Shown: piece by piece, positions 21,114 to 32,293 of the stretch
Position numbering within the stretch: position 1 is the first letter of the stretch
Layout of the letters: each line of letters begins with the position of its first letter
Source of the DNA: Leishmania donovani
Taxonomy: Eukaryota; Euglenozoa; Kinetoplastea; Trypanosomatida; Trypanosomatidae
Reading direction: 5' to 3'
Length of the DNA: 64,000 bases
Assembly: GCF_000227135.1 (NCBI RefSeq)
Contig: NC_018261.1
Coordinates: forward strand, 1,436,355 to 1,500,354
Position numbers and translations under genes: made by a program
Notes under the pieces: model-generated
The model's input: only the letters and a program-made list of their open reading frames with translations
What the model was told of the DNA's origin: nothing
Databases searched by the model: none

Positions 21114-21602
21114 GACTGCGGGCACCCCGCACACGCGTCGTGGACCCTGCCAACGGGCAGGCGGCATCGCATTTCGCAAAGCTTTCTCTTGTCCTCGACA
21201 CGCTTTTTTTTTTTTGGACCTGTGTACTGGCAGCTGACATGCCGAAAGGCGCTCCTTCAACCACGCTGGTGCTGCTGCCGGCGCATCCACCTCAAATGAG
21301 CGTCCGTTACCCCGTCTGGTGGTAAACAAATCTGCCTACTAATCGGGGCGTTGAGAGGCCGGTGTAGGCGTCGTGGTCGAAGGAGGAGAATGGGCAAGGG
21401 GCGAGCGCGCGGCACTGAACGAGCAACGAAAGAAGTTGAACATCGTTCCCCTTCTGCGCTCTTTCTCCGAGGTTTACTTTAATGCACTTGCAGGTACTGC
21501 GCCGGCGGCGTGCGACCCGCCGCACGACATTCCACGCCATTGCCGTGCCACGAGGTGTCTCAGACAAAGAAGTCGCAGTTAGAGGTCCCAAGTACAAGGG
21601 CG
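21114..21602. other. 0.5 kb intergenic/UTR region
   Basis: No gene. It contains a T-run near 21207-21218 and a pyrimidine tract around 21440-21470, followed by candidate acceptor AGs, including TTGCAG ending at 21493. After that AG the first ATG is 21603. Confidence 0.7.
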
Positions 21603-22928
21603 ATGGGTGCGGCGATGGCCGAAGCAGCGACACTTCCATCAGTAACCGGGCAGATGCGTGCGCCGGCGAAACTGTCACCCTCAGCCCTCCTCCCTCCGCT
21701 TTCCCGAGCCGCACCAGTACATACCACTGCACCGATGCGCTTGCCATCGTGGCAACATCGAGTTTCCTTTGTTTATCTTTATAGGCCATCTGCGTGTCCG
21801 ACAAAGGGAGCCAAACGCGTGCACGTTACTGAGAGCGAGCGTGGCTGCTGCGGTAGACGGTTTGCCTGTTATCGTCCGCTCATGCACCTCGCTGGAACGT
21901 CATGCGTGCGGCAGCGCGGCGCATACTTTTCCACACCGGAGCTGAGCTCATCGTCTCATAACGAGCGTAGCAGCAGCGCGTGGCCTACGGGGTCGCCGCC
22001 ACAGCGGCACACGCACGCGAGTACGCCTGTGGCGACGTACATGCACGCGCCCAGCCGCGATGTTGCATTCGGGGGCCGTGCACATGTTGCCACTCACCGA
22101 AGCCGCGACACTCTTACTGCCGAACTTCAGCGCATTCGCGCGGAGGCGAACACAATTGTAGTGGAGCGCTGGTTCTGGCGGTGGGGCCTCTACGCGGTTC
22201 GCCGCGCTGCCTTGAGGCGCATCCAGCACCGCGCTCGGCTAGTTTTGTGGAGTCGTGTGGGTGCCAGGTGCTTTGCGTGGTGGCGATTAGTTGCGCAGCG
22301 GCGCCTGTGCCGCGAGGTGCTTTACCGAGAAGCCGCCGCGCGCGAACGCGCGACGTTGATTGAAGGCCTCTGTCGCGTTGCATGGGACAAGTGGCGTCAG
22401 TGGGCGCGAGTGCGTGCACGGCAGTGCGCGAGAGCTGCGCATCTGGGGCTGGTGAACCGACAGCGGCACGCACTTCTCCGATTTCGCGCATGGACGTGTC
22501 ATCCCCGTCGGTGCCATCAGCTGCGGTCTGTGGAGCAGATTCGATTCTCCGCCGAGCGATCGCTGGCCCGCTTTACTCTGATCCGTTGGCGTTTGCATGC
22601 CCTAGAGAGCTACCTTGCCTTTCCACTGCAGGTGCGGGCGGCGCAGCAAGTGGCGACGGCGGCGTTTCGCGCGTGGCAGCGGCGTGCGCTCATCGGGGCC
22701 AGCATGCGGCTCATCCGCCACGAGGCGCTTTTGCACGTGGCGGAGCGGTGCTTTGACCGGTGGAGGCGATGGCTCCGGCGGCGGTTACAGGCCGCACTGC
22801 TACGCGAAGCGAACGAGGCTCGCCTTGTGCTGCGCATCTTCTCGCAGTGGGCGTGGCACCATGAGCTCCACGCGTTAGACTACGAGCAGTACGTCGCAGA
22901 ACGTCATCTGCCACGCCTCTTCTCTTGA
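21603..22928 (+). CDS. Trp/Arg-rich protein with Sfi1-like centrin-binding repeats
   Basis: A 441-residue basic protein. The first 185 residues are low in complexity and probably disordered. From about 187 to 434 there is a long series of helical units in which Trp or Phe recurs every 25-35 residues in contexts such as RWFWRWGLYAV, CFAWWRLVAQRR, AWDKWRQWARV, LLRFRAWTCH, LIRWRLHAL, AFRAWQRRAL, CFDRWRRWLRRR and FSQWAWHHEL. This fits the Sfi1 centrin-binding repeat pattern (A-x7-LL-x3-F/L-x2-W-K/R). Sfi1-type proteins bind arrays of centrin at spindle poles and basal bodies, so a basal-body or bilobe role is inferred. The start is the least certain part: 21603 is the first ATG after a TTGCAG acceptor, but later in-frame ATGs exist within the poorly conserved N-terminal region. 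Confidence 0.8.
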   Translation: MGAAMAEAATLPSVTGQMRAPAKLSPSALLPPLSRAAPVHTTAPMRLPSWQHRVSFVYLYRPSACPTKGAKRVHVTESERGCCGRRFACYRPLMHLAGTSCVRQRGAYFSTPELSSSSHNERSSSAWPTGSPPQRHTHASTPVATYMHAPSRDVAFGGRAHVATHRSRDTLTAELQRIRAEANTIVVERWFWRWGLYAVRRAALRRIQHRARLVLWSRVGARCFAWWRLVAQRRLCREVLYREAAARERATLIEGLCRVAWDKWRQWARVRARQCARAAHLGLVNRQRHALLRFRAWTCHPRRCHQLRSVEQIRFSAERSLARFTLIRWRLHALESYLAFPLQVRAAQQVATAAFRAWQRRALIGASMRLIRHEALLHVAERCFDRWRRWLRRRLQAALLREANEARLVLRIFSQWAWHHELHALDYEQYVAERHLPRLFS

Positions 22929-23623
22929 TCGTCTTGAGCTGTTGTTGGCACTTGTAATGAGAGGGAGCAGGAGCCGATTCCTGGAGGGCCGCTCGGTGAC
23001 TAGGGGCCGTGACGGCGTGCCGATAAGACGTGCACACCCACAGAAGCTCAAACGCGAAGGTGCGCACTGATAACTCCCTTCAGCGCTACATGGCGAAAAA
23101 AAAACAAAAGGGAAAAGACGAAAACCGACAGAAGACGCTTGACAACGAAACGCGGTGTGACCAACATGTGATGAGGCGCGGGTGAGGAGGGGTGCCTCCC
23201 TTTTTCGCCCGATCTGAGGGAAGGAGAGGGAGCGCTGCACGATACTCCACTCGCCCAGGCGCCCACCTCGTCTTCCCCTCCCCCCTCCTTGCCCCCCATC
23301 ATTTCCATTGCTTTCCCCTCTCATAATAATACGGTGAAAAAAAACGTCTCCACACCTATGCGTGCGCATGCCCACACACGTGACCTCACATCGAGCAAAA
23401 GGGTTCTCCGCCGGCCTTTTCTGTTCTCTTCTCCATCAGCGCTTCCATTTGTGGACTTGTTTTTTCCGTTGGCTCTGTTCGCTGTGGCGTTGCCGTTATT
23501 CTTCGCATCCCCCTCCTCACGGCCGCTTTTCGCGTGCCTCTTCTCAAGTCACCTGCCGCGCGCGCTCTCTTCCCTTCGTCTCTGTCTCGTTGCCTTTCAG
23601 AAAGCAGGCGTCGAGAAGAGAAC
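22929..23623. other. 0.7 kb intergenic/UTR region
   Basis: No gene. A-rich stretch at 23094-23125, CT-rich DNA from 23270, then the splice tract of the LCB1 gene. Confidence 0.75.
23565..23600 (+). promoter_or_regulatory. Likely trans-splice acceptor, serine palmitoyltransferase LCB1
   Basis: A strong pyrimidine tract ends in TTTCAG, with the AG at 23599-23600. The ATG at 23624 is the first downstream and begins the conserved protein. Confidence 0.75.
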
Positions 23624-25090
23624 ATGTCGTCTCTATCGGAAACGCTGTCAGAGCAGCTGATGAGCCACCCGTTCCACCGTGCTCTGGAGCTTTTCTTTGC
23701 CGCCGCGCTGGCGTATTTTCTGCTGCAACGCTTCCACCGTCGCGGGAAGGGGAAGCCACCAAATCCGATGAGCAGGCTGTCCCCTGAGGAGCAGGAACGT
23801 CGCATTGCCGCCTTTCAGTCCATTCCGTTCCGTGCCGAGTGCTCGGTGACGTCGAACGTGCCCGTGCCGGAGTACCACGGGCTGACCGAGGTGGTCGGAC
23901 GCGAGGGGAGCCACATCACCATTCTGCGGCCCGGCTCATCGGAGGCGGAGGAGTGTCTAGACCTTGCCACCTACGACTTTCACTCGTTCTCAACGCTGCC
24001 GGAGGTCGTTGAAGTTGCACGGGCGGCCGTGAACGCCTACGGCGTGGGCAGTTGCGGACCTCGCAGCTTTTACGGCACCATCAAGCCGCATCTTGTGGTG
24101 GAGCAGGACCTGGCCAAGTTTCTCAAGACAGACGAAGCGGTTGTGTACAGCTTCGCATATGCCACCGTGGCCACCCTCATCTCCTGCTTTTCCGGCCGTG
24201 GCGACTATCTCGTGTACGACGACGGCGTCAGCTCCTCCGTGATGGAGGGCTGCATCCTCTCTCGCTCTGACATTCGGCCGTACAAGCACTGCAGCATGAC
24301 GAGTCTGGAGGAGCGGCTCCAGGAAGTGGTGGCGAAGGACGGGTACAGCAAGCCTCACCGCCGCTTCGTCGTAACGGAGGGCCTGTTCTCATATACCGGC
24401 GAGATCTGCCCGCTGCCCCAGATCTTGGAGCTGTGCCACAAGTACAAATTCCGCCTCCTGCTGGAGGACAGCTACGGCTTTGGCGTACTGGGCGAGTCGG
24501 GGCGCGGCACTCCTGAGCAGTTCAACATCCCGACGATGGACGTGGACGTGTACATTGGGAGCCTGAGTACGTCTATGGGTGCGGTTGGCGGTTTCTGCGC
24601 TGGCGCGTCGAACATGATTGATCATCAGCGCCTCACCTCCACGGCGTACGTGTTCTCGGCATCGTTGCCCCCCTACATCACGGCGTCCGTCTCGCAGTCG
24701 CTCGCGGTGCTGGCGCGTGATGACACGTTTGTGGCCAAGCTGCGGAGACACACGAAGCGCATTCGCAGACACCTCCGTGAGGCCGGGTTCAACGCTGAGA
24801 AGATCAAGCTGGTGGACAGCATCGACGACGCCTCTCCGGTGATTCTTCTTGCGGCGGAGCGGGAGTACGTCGAACGCGAGGGGCTGGAAAAGGTGGAGAA
24901 CCGTCTTCAGCGCGTCATCAATGCCCTGCAGAAGAAGAAAGTGGCAGTCGTGCGAAACGTCTTCACAACAGATGAGCCGGTGAACAACGTCTCGGGGCTG
25001 CGTATTGTGGCCAAGAGTCTGGCGACGGAGGCCGAGGTGACGGCGGCACTTGAGGCAATCGAGACTGCCGTGAAGGCCGAGTTTTCGTAG
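23624..25090 (+). CDS. SPT1: Serine palmitoyltransferase subunit 1 (LCB1-type)
   Basis: A 488-residue alpha-oxoamine synthase-fold protein. It has an N-terminal membrane span (about 19-37), then a PLP-fold domain with YGVGSCGPRSFYGT (139-152), EDSYGFGVLG (281-290) and GSLSTSMGAVGGFC (312-325). In catalytic LCB2 subunits the last motif contains the PLP-binding lysine (GTFTKSFG); here that position is Thr316. This identifies the non-catalytic LCB1 subunit, which pairs with LCB2 in the ER to condense serine and palmitoyl-CoA, the first step of sphingolipid synthesis (IPC in Leishmania). The conserved Cys144, equivalent to the human SPTLC1 Cys altered in HSAN1, is present. The partner LCB2 is not in this window. 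The open frame extends upstream, but 23624 is the first ATG after the acceptor. Confidence 0.95.
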   Translation: MSSLSETLSEQLMSHPFHRALELFFAAALAYFLLQRFHRRGKGKPPNPMSRLSPEEQERRIAAFQSIPFRAECSVTSNVPVPEYHGLTEVVGREGSHITILRPGSSEAEECLDLATYDFHSFSTLPEVVEVARAAVNAYGVGSCGPRSFYGTIKPHLVVEQDLAKFLKTDEAVVYSFAYATVATLISCFSGRGDYLVYDDGVSSSVMEGCILSRSDIRPYKHCSMTSLEERLQEVVAKDGYSKPHRRFVVTEGLFSYTGEICPLPQILELCHKYKFRLLLEDSYGFGVLGESGRGTPEQFNIPTMDVDVYIGSLSTSMGAVGGFCAGASNMIDHQRLTSTAYVFSASLPPYITASVSQSLAVLARDDTFVAKLRRHTKRIRRHLREAGFNAEKIKLVDSIDDASPVILLAAEREYVEREGLEKVENRLQRVINALQKKKVAVVRNVFTTDEPVNNVSGLRIVAKSLATEAEVTAALEAIETAVKAEFS

Positions 25091-27986
25091 GCGGCGATGC
25101 AGCTGTAATGCCGAGTGTGGTGTGTACCCATAGCTTCGCTTGTGTGACTAACTGGAGGACGTGCACGGAGCTGACAACCACTTTCGTTTTTGTGCTAGTG
25201 CTGATGTGGTGTAGGGTTCTGGGAACAAAATGAGTTTTGCCCGCTCTGCTGTCTCCGAGCGTCCTGCACGTTGTGCTGCCCCGCGTGACTCTCGCGATGG
25301 AGGACGACCTCTCCAGGAAGTCGCACATCGGACTCCAGCAGCTCGTTTGCGTCGATCTCTTTCAATCGCTCTGAGCGTGTGTAGCCCGGCACTGGCCGCC
25401 GAATCTGTGAATGTGTAGTGCCCCCCCCCCTTTCGTAATAGAAAGTAGAGCGAACAAATAAAGGGGGAACACATGAATGACGTGAGAGGGCTGGCAAGGC
25501 TTGAGGTGCTAATACATAATGCGGCGTGCAGAGAGGCGCTGCGCAGATGGGCGCCGTCACAGGTCAAGGGAAGGGAGAAGAGATATGCGACACATGTGCT
25601 AGAAGCGAGTGTCGTCCTCTCTCCCTCCTTGTGTGTTACAGGCATCCACGAGTGACGTCGAGAACAAGCGAAGCATGCGCTGCGTTGGCGTGCCTACGCA
25701 CTGCTGATGCTGCGGATGCGCAGCGCCCTCGGTACGAGACGAAATAGGCTGTTTGACGGAAGTTGTCTTCTTTTTTTTTGAGGCTTTGCACCCGCGGCTG
25801 TTCTCTTTATCGTTTTCCCCATTGATCTGCCCCACCTAGGAGCGGCCCCTCGAACCGTTGTCTCGCCCACTCCCTCCCCTTTCTCTCTCACTCACTCTCT
25901 CTGCGTTCCCCTGCTGTACCTTCGGCCTTCACGTCGGTGCGGTTCGCCGCCACACATCCCCCTTTTTTATTCCCTCTCCGTACCTGTCATGTTGTCAGAG
26001 GCTGCTCCTGCGTTGTCGCGCCCCCATGGCCGGGTGGTGGGTGAAGTGTGCACGTGTGAGAGTGAAGGTCAGGAACAAGGAAAGCGCAACAACACCATAC
26101 AGAATTGGACGCATCGTCGCTCGGGCGCATGTCTGGCGCACAGGCACACGCACTCGTCTCGCAGCTCCGATTGGTGCCAGAATAACGTATGCGAACTTCT
26201 GCCGACTTTCCATCGGATGGCGAAGTGCTTATGCGCTTCTCTCGTCATGTGCCACCGAGCTGTCTGTTGCGCAGCAAGCCGCAGCGCTCATCTTTTTTCA
26301 TGGTGGACAAGTAGGGCATCCGCGGGATGAATCACCGGCGGATGCTTGCTCGACGCGGCGTGTTCTCGGTGTCGCGCACATGCCTTTGCGAATCTTCTCT
26401 CTTCTCGCTGCTGACCTCCCTATCTTCCTGGTTCAGCCTTTGTTGGCATCAGTGCTTCTTCGTTTTCTTATAGTGGAACAACCTCTTCCGAAGCTTTTTG
26501 CGAGTTAGGCCCCGATTCATTCTGGTGACTCTGCGCAAACGGCCACCTATTTCCCCGCCCAGCTTGAGAGTAATAGAGTGAGGTGCGAGTGTGCGCCGCT
26601 ACACCTTACTCTGCTCTCGCCGCACGCGGGCTCTTTTTTTCGCCTGGCTCCTTAAAGTGGACTCCCGCTCATACGGTCCTGCAGTGCTCCCAGCCGTAAC
26701 GAACGCCTATCTTATTTGGGCATTTCTTCGCTCCCCCCTCGCGACGCTGCTCCAGAATTGTGCACATCTTTCGTTTTCGTTTCTTTGGTGTTGATATTCG
26801 TTTTCTCCCACTACACACACCCCGTCCACCATCTTTTTTTTGTTATTCTCTTCACTTGCTCCACCGAGTCATCACCGGTGGCACTCTGCAGGCGCATCCA
26901 CAGCCGCACGCTCGCCCGAAGGTGGGGGTGGGGTGGGGAAGGGAGCACTTGCGCCCTGAACGTCTTTTCTGTTTTCGCCTCTCTTTTGCCTTTCCTGTTC
27001 CTTTTCCGAGCACATCTACATTCCATACGCGCTTCTCATCGCCACGCTCTACCGTAGCCGGAGCGATATTCACCCACAGCTCCCTCCCTCACTCCTCCAT
27101 CATCAGAGAACAGGACCTCTTTTTCTGTTTGTGCGTGCGCGCTCTGTATCTGCTTTCCCTTTTTCAATTGTCGAGTGCTCACCTCTTCCATGTTCGTTTC
27201 TCTTTTCGTTCATCTCGTGCGTGGTTCTTGAACCTTGGAGATACGCCGCCGCAGAACGCATCTCCACCAGCCCAGATCTTGTCTTTGCTCCCATCCTAAC
27301 AGACACGGAATTCCCCTGCGTCATCATTTTTTGTTGCTGACGTGCTCGCCTGTATGGATGTTTTCTTGCTGGTAATATTATGTGATGGTTGCACGTATTT
27401 CTTGTGCTTGTCTCCGCTCTTTTCCGATTTCTACTAGAGCCTTTTTTCTTTTTGCTTCCTCGCCCTGCGCTGCTCCGCCCTGCTCCTCCACACCGTCTCT
27501 ACTTGTCTCCTTTCAGGGAAACTGCATGCCGATAGGCGTCCACCCCCACCCCCTCTTCCTCTACCCCTCTACCCTATCCTCGCGTGTGTGTAAAGGCCGC
27601 TTCGTGCTTGCTTCGGAGATTTCACTGTTCTCCCGTCTTCCTCCCTCCTTGAACCTTCCCCTGTAATGTGCCCCCCCCCTTCCCCTCCCCAGACCTCTCT
27701 CTTTCTCTTCCTCTCCATCGAGTTCGTTGTTTCCTCTGTCACTCGCGTCTTCGACGGCCGAGCCTGTTCACACACCCTCCCCTCTTCTTTGTCGACTTCT
27801 CATCGCGTTCGTCCCCCTCCATTCGCCGCGCGCCGCATTTCTCTGTCTTTGCGTGTGCACCAGCGTCACTGCTGCCGCCTCGCTTGCCTGCTTCCTCTGT
27901 CCGCCCGCCTCTCTGGTTCCCGTGGTGTTCCCACTGCTCTGGCACAGGGTAGCCGGTCCACCGTGTCGGGCGCAGCAACAAAAGCC
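25091..27986. other. 2.9 kb gene-poor region
   Basis: No credible gene. Composition is UTR-like, with long CT-rich runs (25850-25980, 26960-27050, 27400-27740). An open frame at 25858-26508 lacks an ATG at its start and reads as low-complexity Ser/Leu/Arg, so it is not called. The length is unusual for two adjacent genes in this window; a regulatory 3' UTR or a lost gene are both possible. Confidence 0.7.
27921..27947 (+). promoter_or_regulatory. Likely trans-splice acceptor of the gene at 27987
   Basis: A mainly pyrimidine stretch ends in CACAG, with the AG at 27946-27947. The next ATG is 27987. Confidence 0.5.
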
Positions 27987-29393
27987 ATGGACAAACCGGC
28001 GCCACCGCCGCCTCCGTGTTCAACTCAGGCGCGACAGCACACGAAAGGGGGGAGAGAGTCGTGGACAACAATGGCCTTGCCCCCTGTCTTGCACCTAGGC
28101 CCGCACAAGCTGAAGCTCTTCCCTATTTGCCGCAGTGCCGAGGCCGCGCCTGGCAGGCACCGCTGCAACGACAGTCTCCTGACGGGGTTCTGCTTTGTGG
28201 GTGAGCTTCAGACGGACGCCGTCGGCCTCAGCGTCGCCAACGTCGCCGCTGACCGTGACTCCAATCGTAGAAAAGTGACCATTCTGTGGTACTACTCGCC
28301 GCTGTTCCATTTCGAACATAAGAGAATCCGGGTCGAAGAGGGCGTGATCGAGGCTGCGCTGACAAAGGAAGTAACAGCGCGCCAGCACGCCGATGCGAAC
28401 TCTCCGTCACTCAAGTTTGGCGGCGCGGAGGCGGTAAAGCACGAGGATTCTTGCTCGACGCGTTCGAGTGTGGCGTCAAGCGCGGCACTCTCCGTGACCC
28501 ATGCCACTGGTCTTCCAGCGCTATATCTTCGTGTCGGCAACTCCACGACATTCCGCGAGTACAGATTGGTAATAGAAGGGCAGCACAGCACAGCCCTTGG
28601 TGATTCTACAGAGCTGCGCACGCCGAGCGGTGCGGGTGTTGCTGGCGACGGCCACAATGACGTATCCGTGCATGCAGCGCACAAGCCACCAACTCTGCGA
28701 CCCTTGGCCCCGAGGCGACCTACGCTGAGGCCGATCGACACGCGACCGGACGGCAACGGCTTACGAAGCACGGCGAGGCTAGCTCACAAGCGAAATGCTG
28801 CACTGAGCGGATGGCGTGCCTCCGCCAGCGCACCGACACAGTGTCACGCTGCGCCGGTGGAGGAAGAGTTGAAGGCGCTGCAGCAGCCGAGTCCTTTCAG
28901 CACAGCCGCCAGGACTGCTATCACTACTGCACCGGCGCCTCATCCACATAATGAAGGGGCCAATGTAGCGTGCGAGGCGGTGCTTCCTATGCGAATGCCC
29001 CTCTCATGCGGAGATTACTCACAGGCCTCCCCGCGCGTCCCGAACGAAGGAAATTTACCGCAGTGGGCGTCGCCTGTGGACCACTGCGAAACCCGAGAGG
29101 TGTGCGCACACAAGGACTTCCCGCACGGCAGCTTCCCTTTGAGCGCAGCCGGCGGCTCGAGTGTGTCCTCGGCGTTCCTCTCCAGCTCCCTTTGCTTATG
29201 TATGCCATCCCAGTCCCCGACCGGTGCCCTTAGCACCGCGCGCTCCGCGGAAACGGACACGAATGACCTCCACTCCTCAGCTAGGGTCAGCGGCTCCTCT
29301 GGCCGCTTCCTCTACGACGTCCACCGGCATTCGCGGGAGATCACGTGCCTCGTGTCTGCCGTCTGCACCCCACTGCCGCAGAGCACGTCTTGA
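27987..29393 (+). CDS. Hypothetical protein, unrecognised
   Basis: A 468-residue protein that I cannot assign. Residues about 30-120 form the only ordered-looking part: VLHLGPHKLKLFPICRS, LLTGFCFVGEL and VTILWYYSPLFHFEHKR suggest a beta-rich globular domain, and a further strand-like piece LPALYLRVGNSTTFREYRLV occurs near 170-190. The remainder is rich in Ser, Ala, Pro and Thr and probably disordered, with poly-Pro (PAPPPPPC) near the N-terminus. No signal peptide or membrane span is visible. The open frame continues upstream to an ATG at 27666, but those 107 codons translate a pyrimidine-rich tract and precede the likely splice acceptor, so the ATG at 27987 is preferred. Third-position GC is high only downstream of it. 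Confidence 0.72.
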   Translation: MDKPAPPPPPCSTQARQHTKGGRESWTTMALPPVLHLGPHKLKLFPICRSAEAAPGRHRCNDSLLTGFCFVGELQTDAVGLSVANVAADRDSNRRKVTILWYYSPLFHFEHKRIRVEEGVIEAALTKEVTARQHADANSPSLKFGGAEAVKHEDSCSTRSSVASSAALSVTHATGLPALYLRVGNSTTFREYRLVIEGQHSTALGDSTELRTPSGAGVAGDGHNDVSVHAAHKPPTLRPLAPRRPTLRPIDTRPDGNGLRSTARLAHKRNAALSGWRASASAPTQCHAAPVEEELKALQQPSPFSTAARTAITTAPAPHPHNEGANVACEAVLPMRMPLSCGDYSQASPRVPNEGNLPQWASPVDHCETREVCAHKDFPHGSFPLSAAGGSSVSSAFLSSSLCLCMPSQSPTGALSTARSAETDTNDLHSSARVSGSSGRFLYDVHRHSREITCLVSAVCTPLPQSTS

Positions 29394-29622
29394 TTGACGC
29401 CTACGCCGGCGTCGAATTCCCGTTTGACAAGAAGCCTTGCGTTTCGCACGCTCGGCAACAGCAGCGACGGCATGTCGTGCTCTATCCACGCGCCGCACGG
29501 CTCCGCAGTCCAAGGAACGCAGTTGGAGGTAGAGCGAGTGATCGCAGCCACACCACCGTCAGCGCGGTAGAAGCCGCGCCGAGCTCCAACCAGCGGCAAA
29601 AACCCCCATCGCTGTATGCTTA

Positions 29623-29638
29623 TGTGTGTGTGTGTGTG
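29623..29638. repeat. TG dinucleotide repeat
   Basis: Eight uninterrupted TG units. Confidence 0.95.
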
Positions 29639-31084
29639 ATGCGTTGGGTAGCCGGCTGCAGTCCTCGCTTCATTGCTCCTGCTGCTTACACCTTTCATCG
29701 GCATTCTTTTTTTTTCCAGTTCCGCGCTGTTGCGTCTTCCTATGTTCTCTACCCTTATCCCTTTCTCCCGGTTTTCTCGCTCACAGGCACCGACTGTCGT
29801 TGGGGGCTCTTGCACGACTGGCATGGGCCGGCCTCCTGTAATATCATATGTGCATACGTGTGTGTGTGTGTCGTCATGTTTATGTGGCGCCGTGCGTCGA
29901 CCGGAGGGAGGTATCAGTGAGGCGGCAGAGACCAATGTCAACGGTCGCGCTAGCCACTGACACATTGGCGCGAGGGTTTTCGCGTGTGGGGGGCGGGCCG
30001 GCGAGCAGTCGGGCAGGCGGTGGAGAGAAATAGGGGAGGGGGGATGGCCCGAATAACGAGAGAGGAGTGAGTCAGTTTAAACGCCTGGCCTGCCACATAT
30101 TTTTTCTCTTCGCTCTCGCTTACGAGAGGGTTCTTATTTTTTTTTTCTTTTCGGAGGTGATGGTCGGTGCGGCTGTTCAGCGTATCACTTCTTTTTTTGT
30201 GTGTGTGTTCCCATTTCGTGGATATCGTCATGTGCTACACTGAAGCCGACGTGCATCTCTCTCTCTCTGCAGGTGTGTGTGGGTGCTTGCATGTGCGGCT
30301 TGTGTAAAAGGGCGCTTAAGAACTCTGGTTGGTTTTCTTATCCACCACCCACCCCCTTTGACATGACTGCTCCCCTTTTATCGGTTGTTGTTGTGGCTGT
30401 CTTTGCCCCCCCCCCCTCTTCCCTCTTTTTTTTTTTGTTTGTGAAGTCTCCATGTGCGCTCACATTCTCCTCCTTGCGTGTCTGCGCTAATGTACTGCGC
30501 ACACCTTCACCATGTGCTCTGTCCTTCCACTCTCTCCCTCTCACTGCGAATCTGGCACGAGGGTCGTGTCTGTGTGTATGCGTGCGCGTTCTGAGTTCGC
30601 CGCGTGCTTTGTTTTACATCTCTTCACCACTTGCAAGGATGATGTAGTTTTCCTTTCATCTCTCTCCGCCTTCCACCTCTTACTCATCCCGTCTCCCTGT
30701 TGACTCTTGTTTTTCTCTGAATGAGTTTCGCTTGTCTTCACGCGGGATCAGCGTGACTGCCGTTGCGCGAGGTCGAGGACGGCACTACCGAGTACCTCAT
30801 CACCCCTCTAGCTCGAGGTCGCTCTCTCCATATCGAACTGTTTTTACGCAGTCGTCTCTGGGACCTGTGCGACACGCTCCCTCACGTTACTTCATCGTTT
30901 GTCCCTCACGCATTCGGTGCATTTTCTTTGTATGTCGGCTCGTTACTTCGAACCTGTTGTGTGTGTGTGTCGGCGTGGCTGCGTGTGTCTGCTTCTCTTT
31001 TATGCTCAAAGAAGAGATGTGTGCCACCACATAGCGGCCCTATGCTCGGTGATGGCGTGCAAACCTGGTTGAACCCATGCCACA

Positions 31085-31101
31085 TGTGTGTGTGTGTGTG
31101 T
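31085..31101. repeat. TG dinucleotide repeat
   Basis: Seventeen bases of uninterrupted alternating T and G, the longest of five such runs in this gap. Confidence 0.95.
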
Positions 31102-32293
31102 CTGTGCATGGGCGTGTCGGCTGTGCTCGTGGCCGCTTTTTTTATTCTGCGCCGATGGAGGAGTGCTTCTCTCCCTCTCCTTTCCTTTTTGACTTTGCTG
31201 CGTAGTGTGGCTCTCGCTACTGTCTTCTCAACAATTGCAGCAGCGGAGAACTGCATCAGGCGAACGGACCACAGCTGCAGGTGGCGACGAGTGAAAACTC
31301 GCCGTTGCTACTCGGGTAGCTGTCGCAGTGCAGGTGCACTCTTTCTGAGAGTCACCGCCGATTTGCGAGTTTGGGTGCGTGTATTGCCATTGACACCTAT
31401 CCCCTTCTCTGCGCATCAGCCGTGCACACCGTCTTTTTCATGGTGCCGTGCGCCGTGGTTCGCGCACTGACTCGGTGTCGGTTCGCACCCAACATGACGC
31501 GTGCACGAGACATGAGGCGGTTCAGCCGCCAGGGTGTTTCTCTTACGCTCTTCCTCTTGCTTGTCGCCTCCGACGTCTTCGCCTTTGCTCGATTTCCCGA
31601 CTTACTGCCAACAGAAGCTCAGGTGCGTGTCACTGGTGAAGCGTGAGCTGGAAGGAGATTGCACATCGCCGGCAGTCTTCCATCGATGCACACGCCAGCG
31701 CACCCGACTTCATGCATGCAGACCAGAAAGGAAGTAAACCAACGCATACACGAGCACATCACTACACACAACGCACATACGCCTCGCCTTCCTCTCCCCT
31801 ACTCTAGGATCGGCACTGGAAAGAAACAAAGAGCGGCGGTACCGGTCCGCCGTTCTGCTCTCCCATCCACTGCGTGTCTCTTGTCCACAAAGGAGAAGAC
31901 GCGGAAAGAATCCCACTTCATGCTTGACCGCCTTGCCCGGATACACAGAGAAGAAGTGAAGCATCAAGCACACTCACGCACCCGCCCTGCCATAGAAGGC
32001 TCCTGCGAACGGTATCGGCGGCACATCATAGAGTAACTCTGACTTACGCGTGCCCCTCACTCCTTGTCCGCCATCCACCCCATTCCGCCCCCCTTTCCCA
32101 CACTTCTGCTTTCCAACCTTATTGGTTTCTTCTGTTCTTGGGGTGACACCCCGTCTTTGCATCTCTCTCGTGTTGCGAAGGCAGCGCCTGTGGGGCTGCG
32201 CGGAAGTCCGTTTTCCTCACTTGCCTCGGACCTCCGCTTTCTCGTTCTGCCTCACCTCCCCCTCTCTTCGCCGCCGTTTCGGCTGCCGCCACG

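Larger units (their letters stand above)
29394..32293. other. 2.9 kb gene-poor region rich in TG repeats
   Basis: No credible gene. Five separate TG/GT runs occur (29623-29638, 29858-29871, 30199-30208, 30959-30970, 31085-31101) together with poly-T and poly-C tracts (30140-30150, 30409-30440). Open frames on both strands here translate such repeats and are not protein-like. It probably consists of a long 3' UTR and intergenic DNA. Confidence 0.75.

Noticed and set aside
25858..26508. A 216-codon + strand open frame between LCB1 and the next gene.
   Set aside because: It starts with TTG, not ATG, translates CT-rich DNA into low-complexity Ser/Leu/Arg sequence, and has no recognisable motif.
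30763..31470. A 235-codon + strand open frame in the TG-repeat region.
   Set aside because: It runs through TG repeats (Cys/Val-rich translation), lacks normal third-position bias and has no domain.
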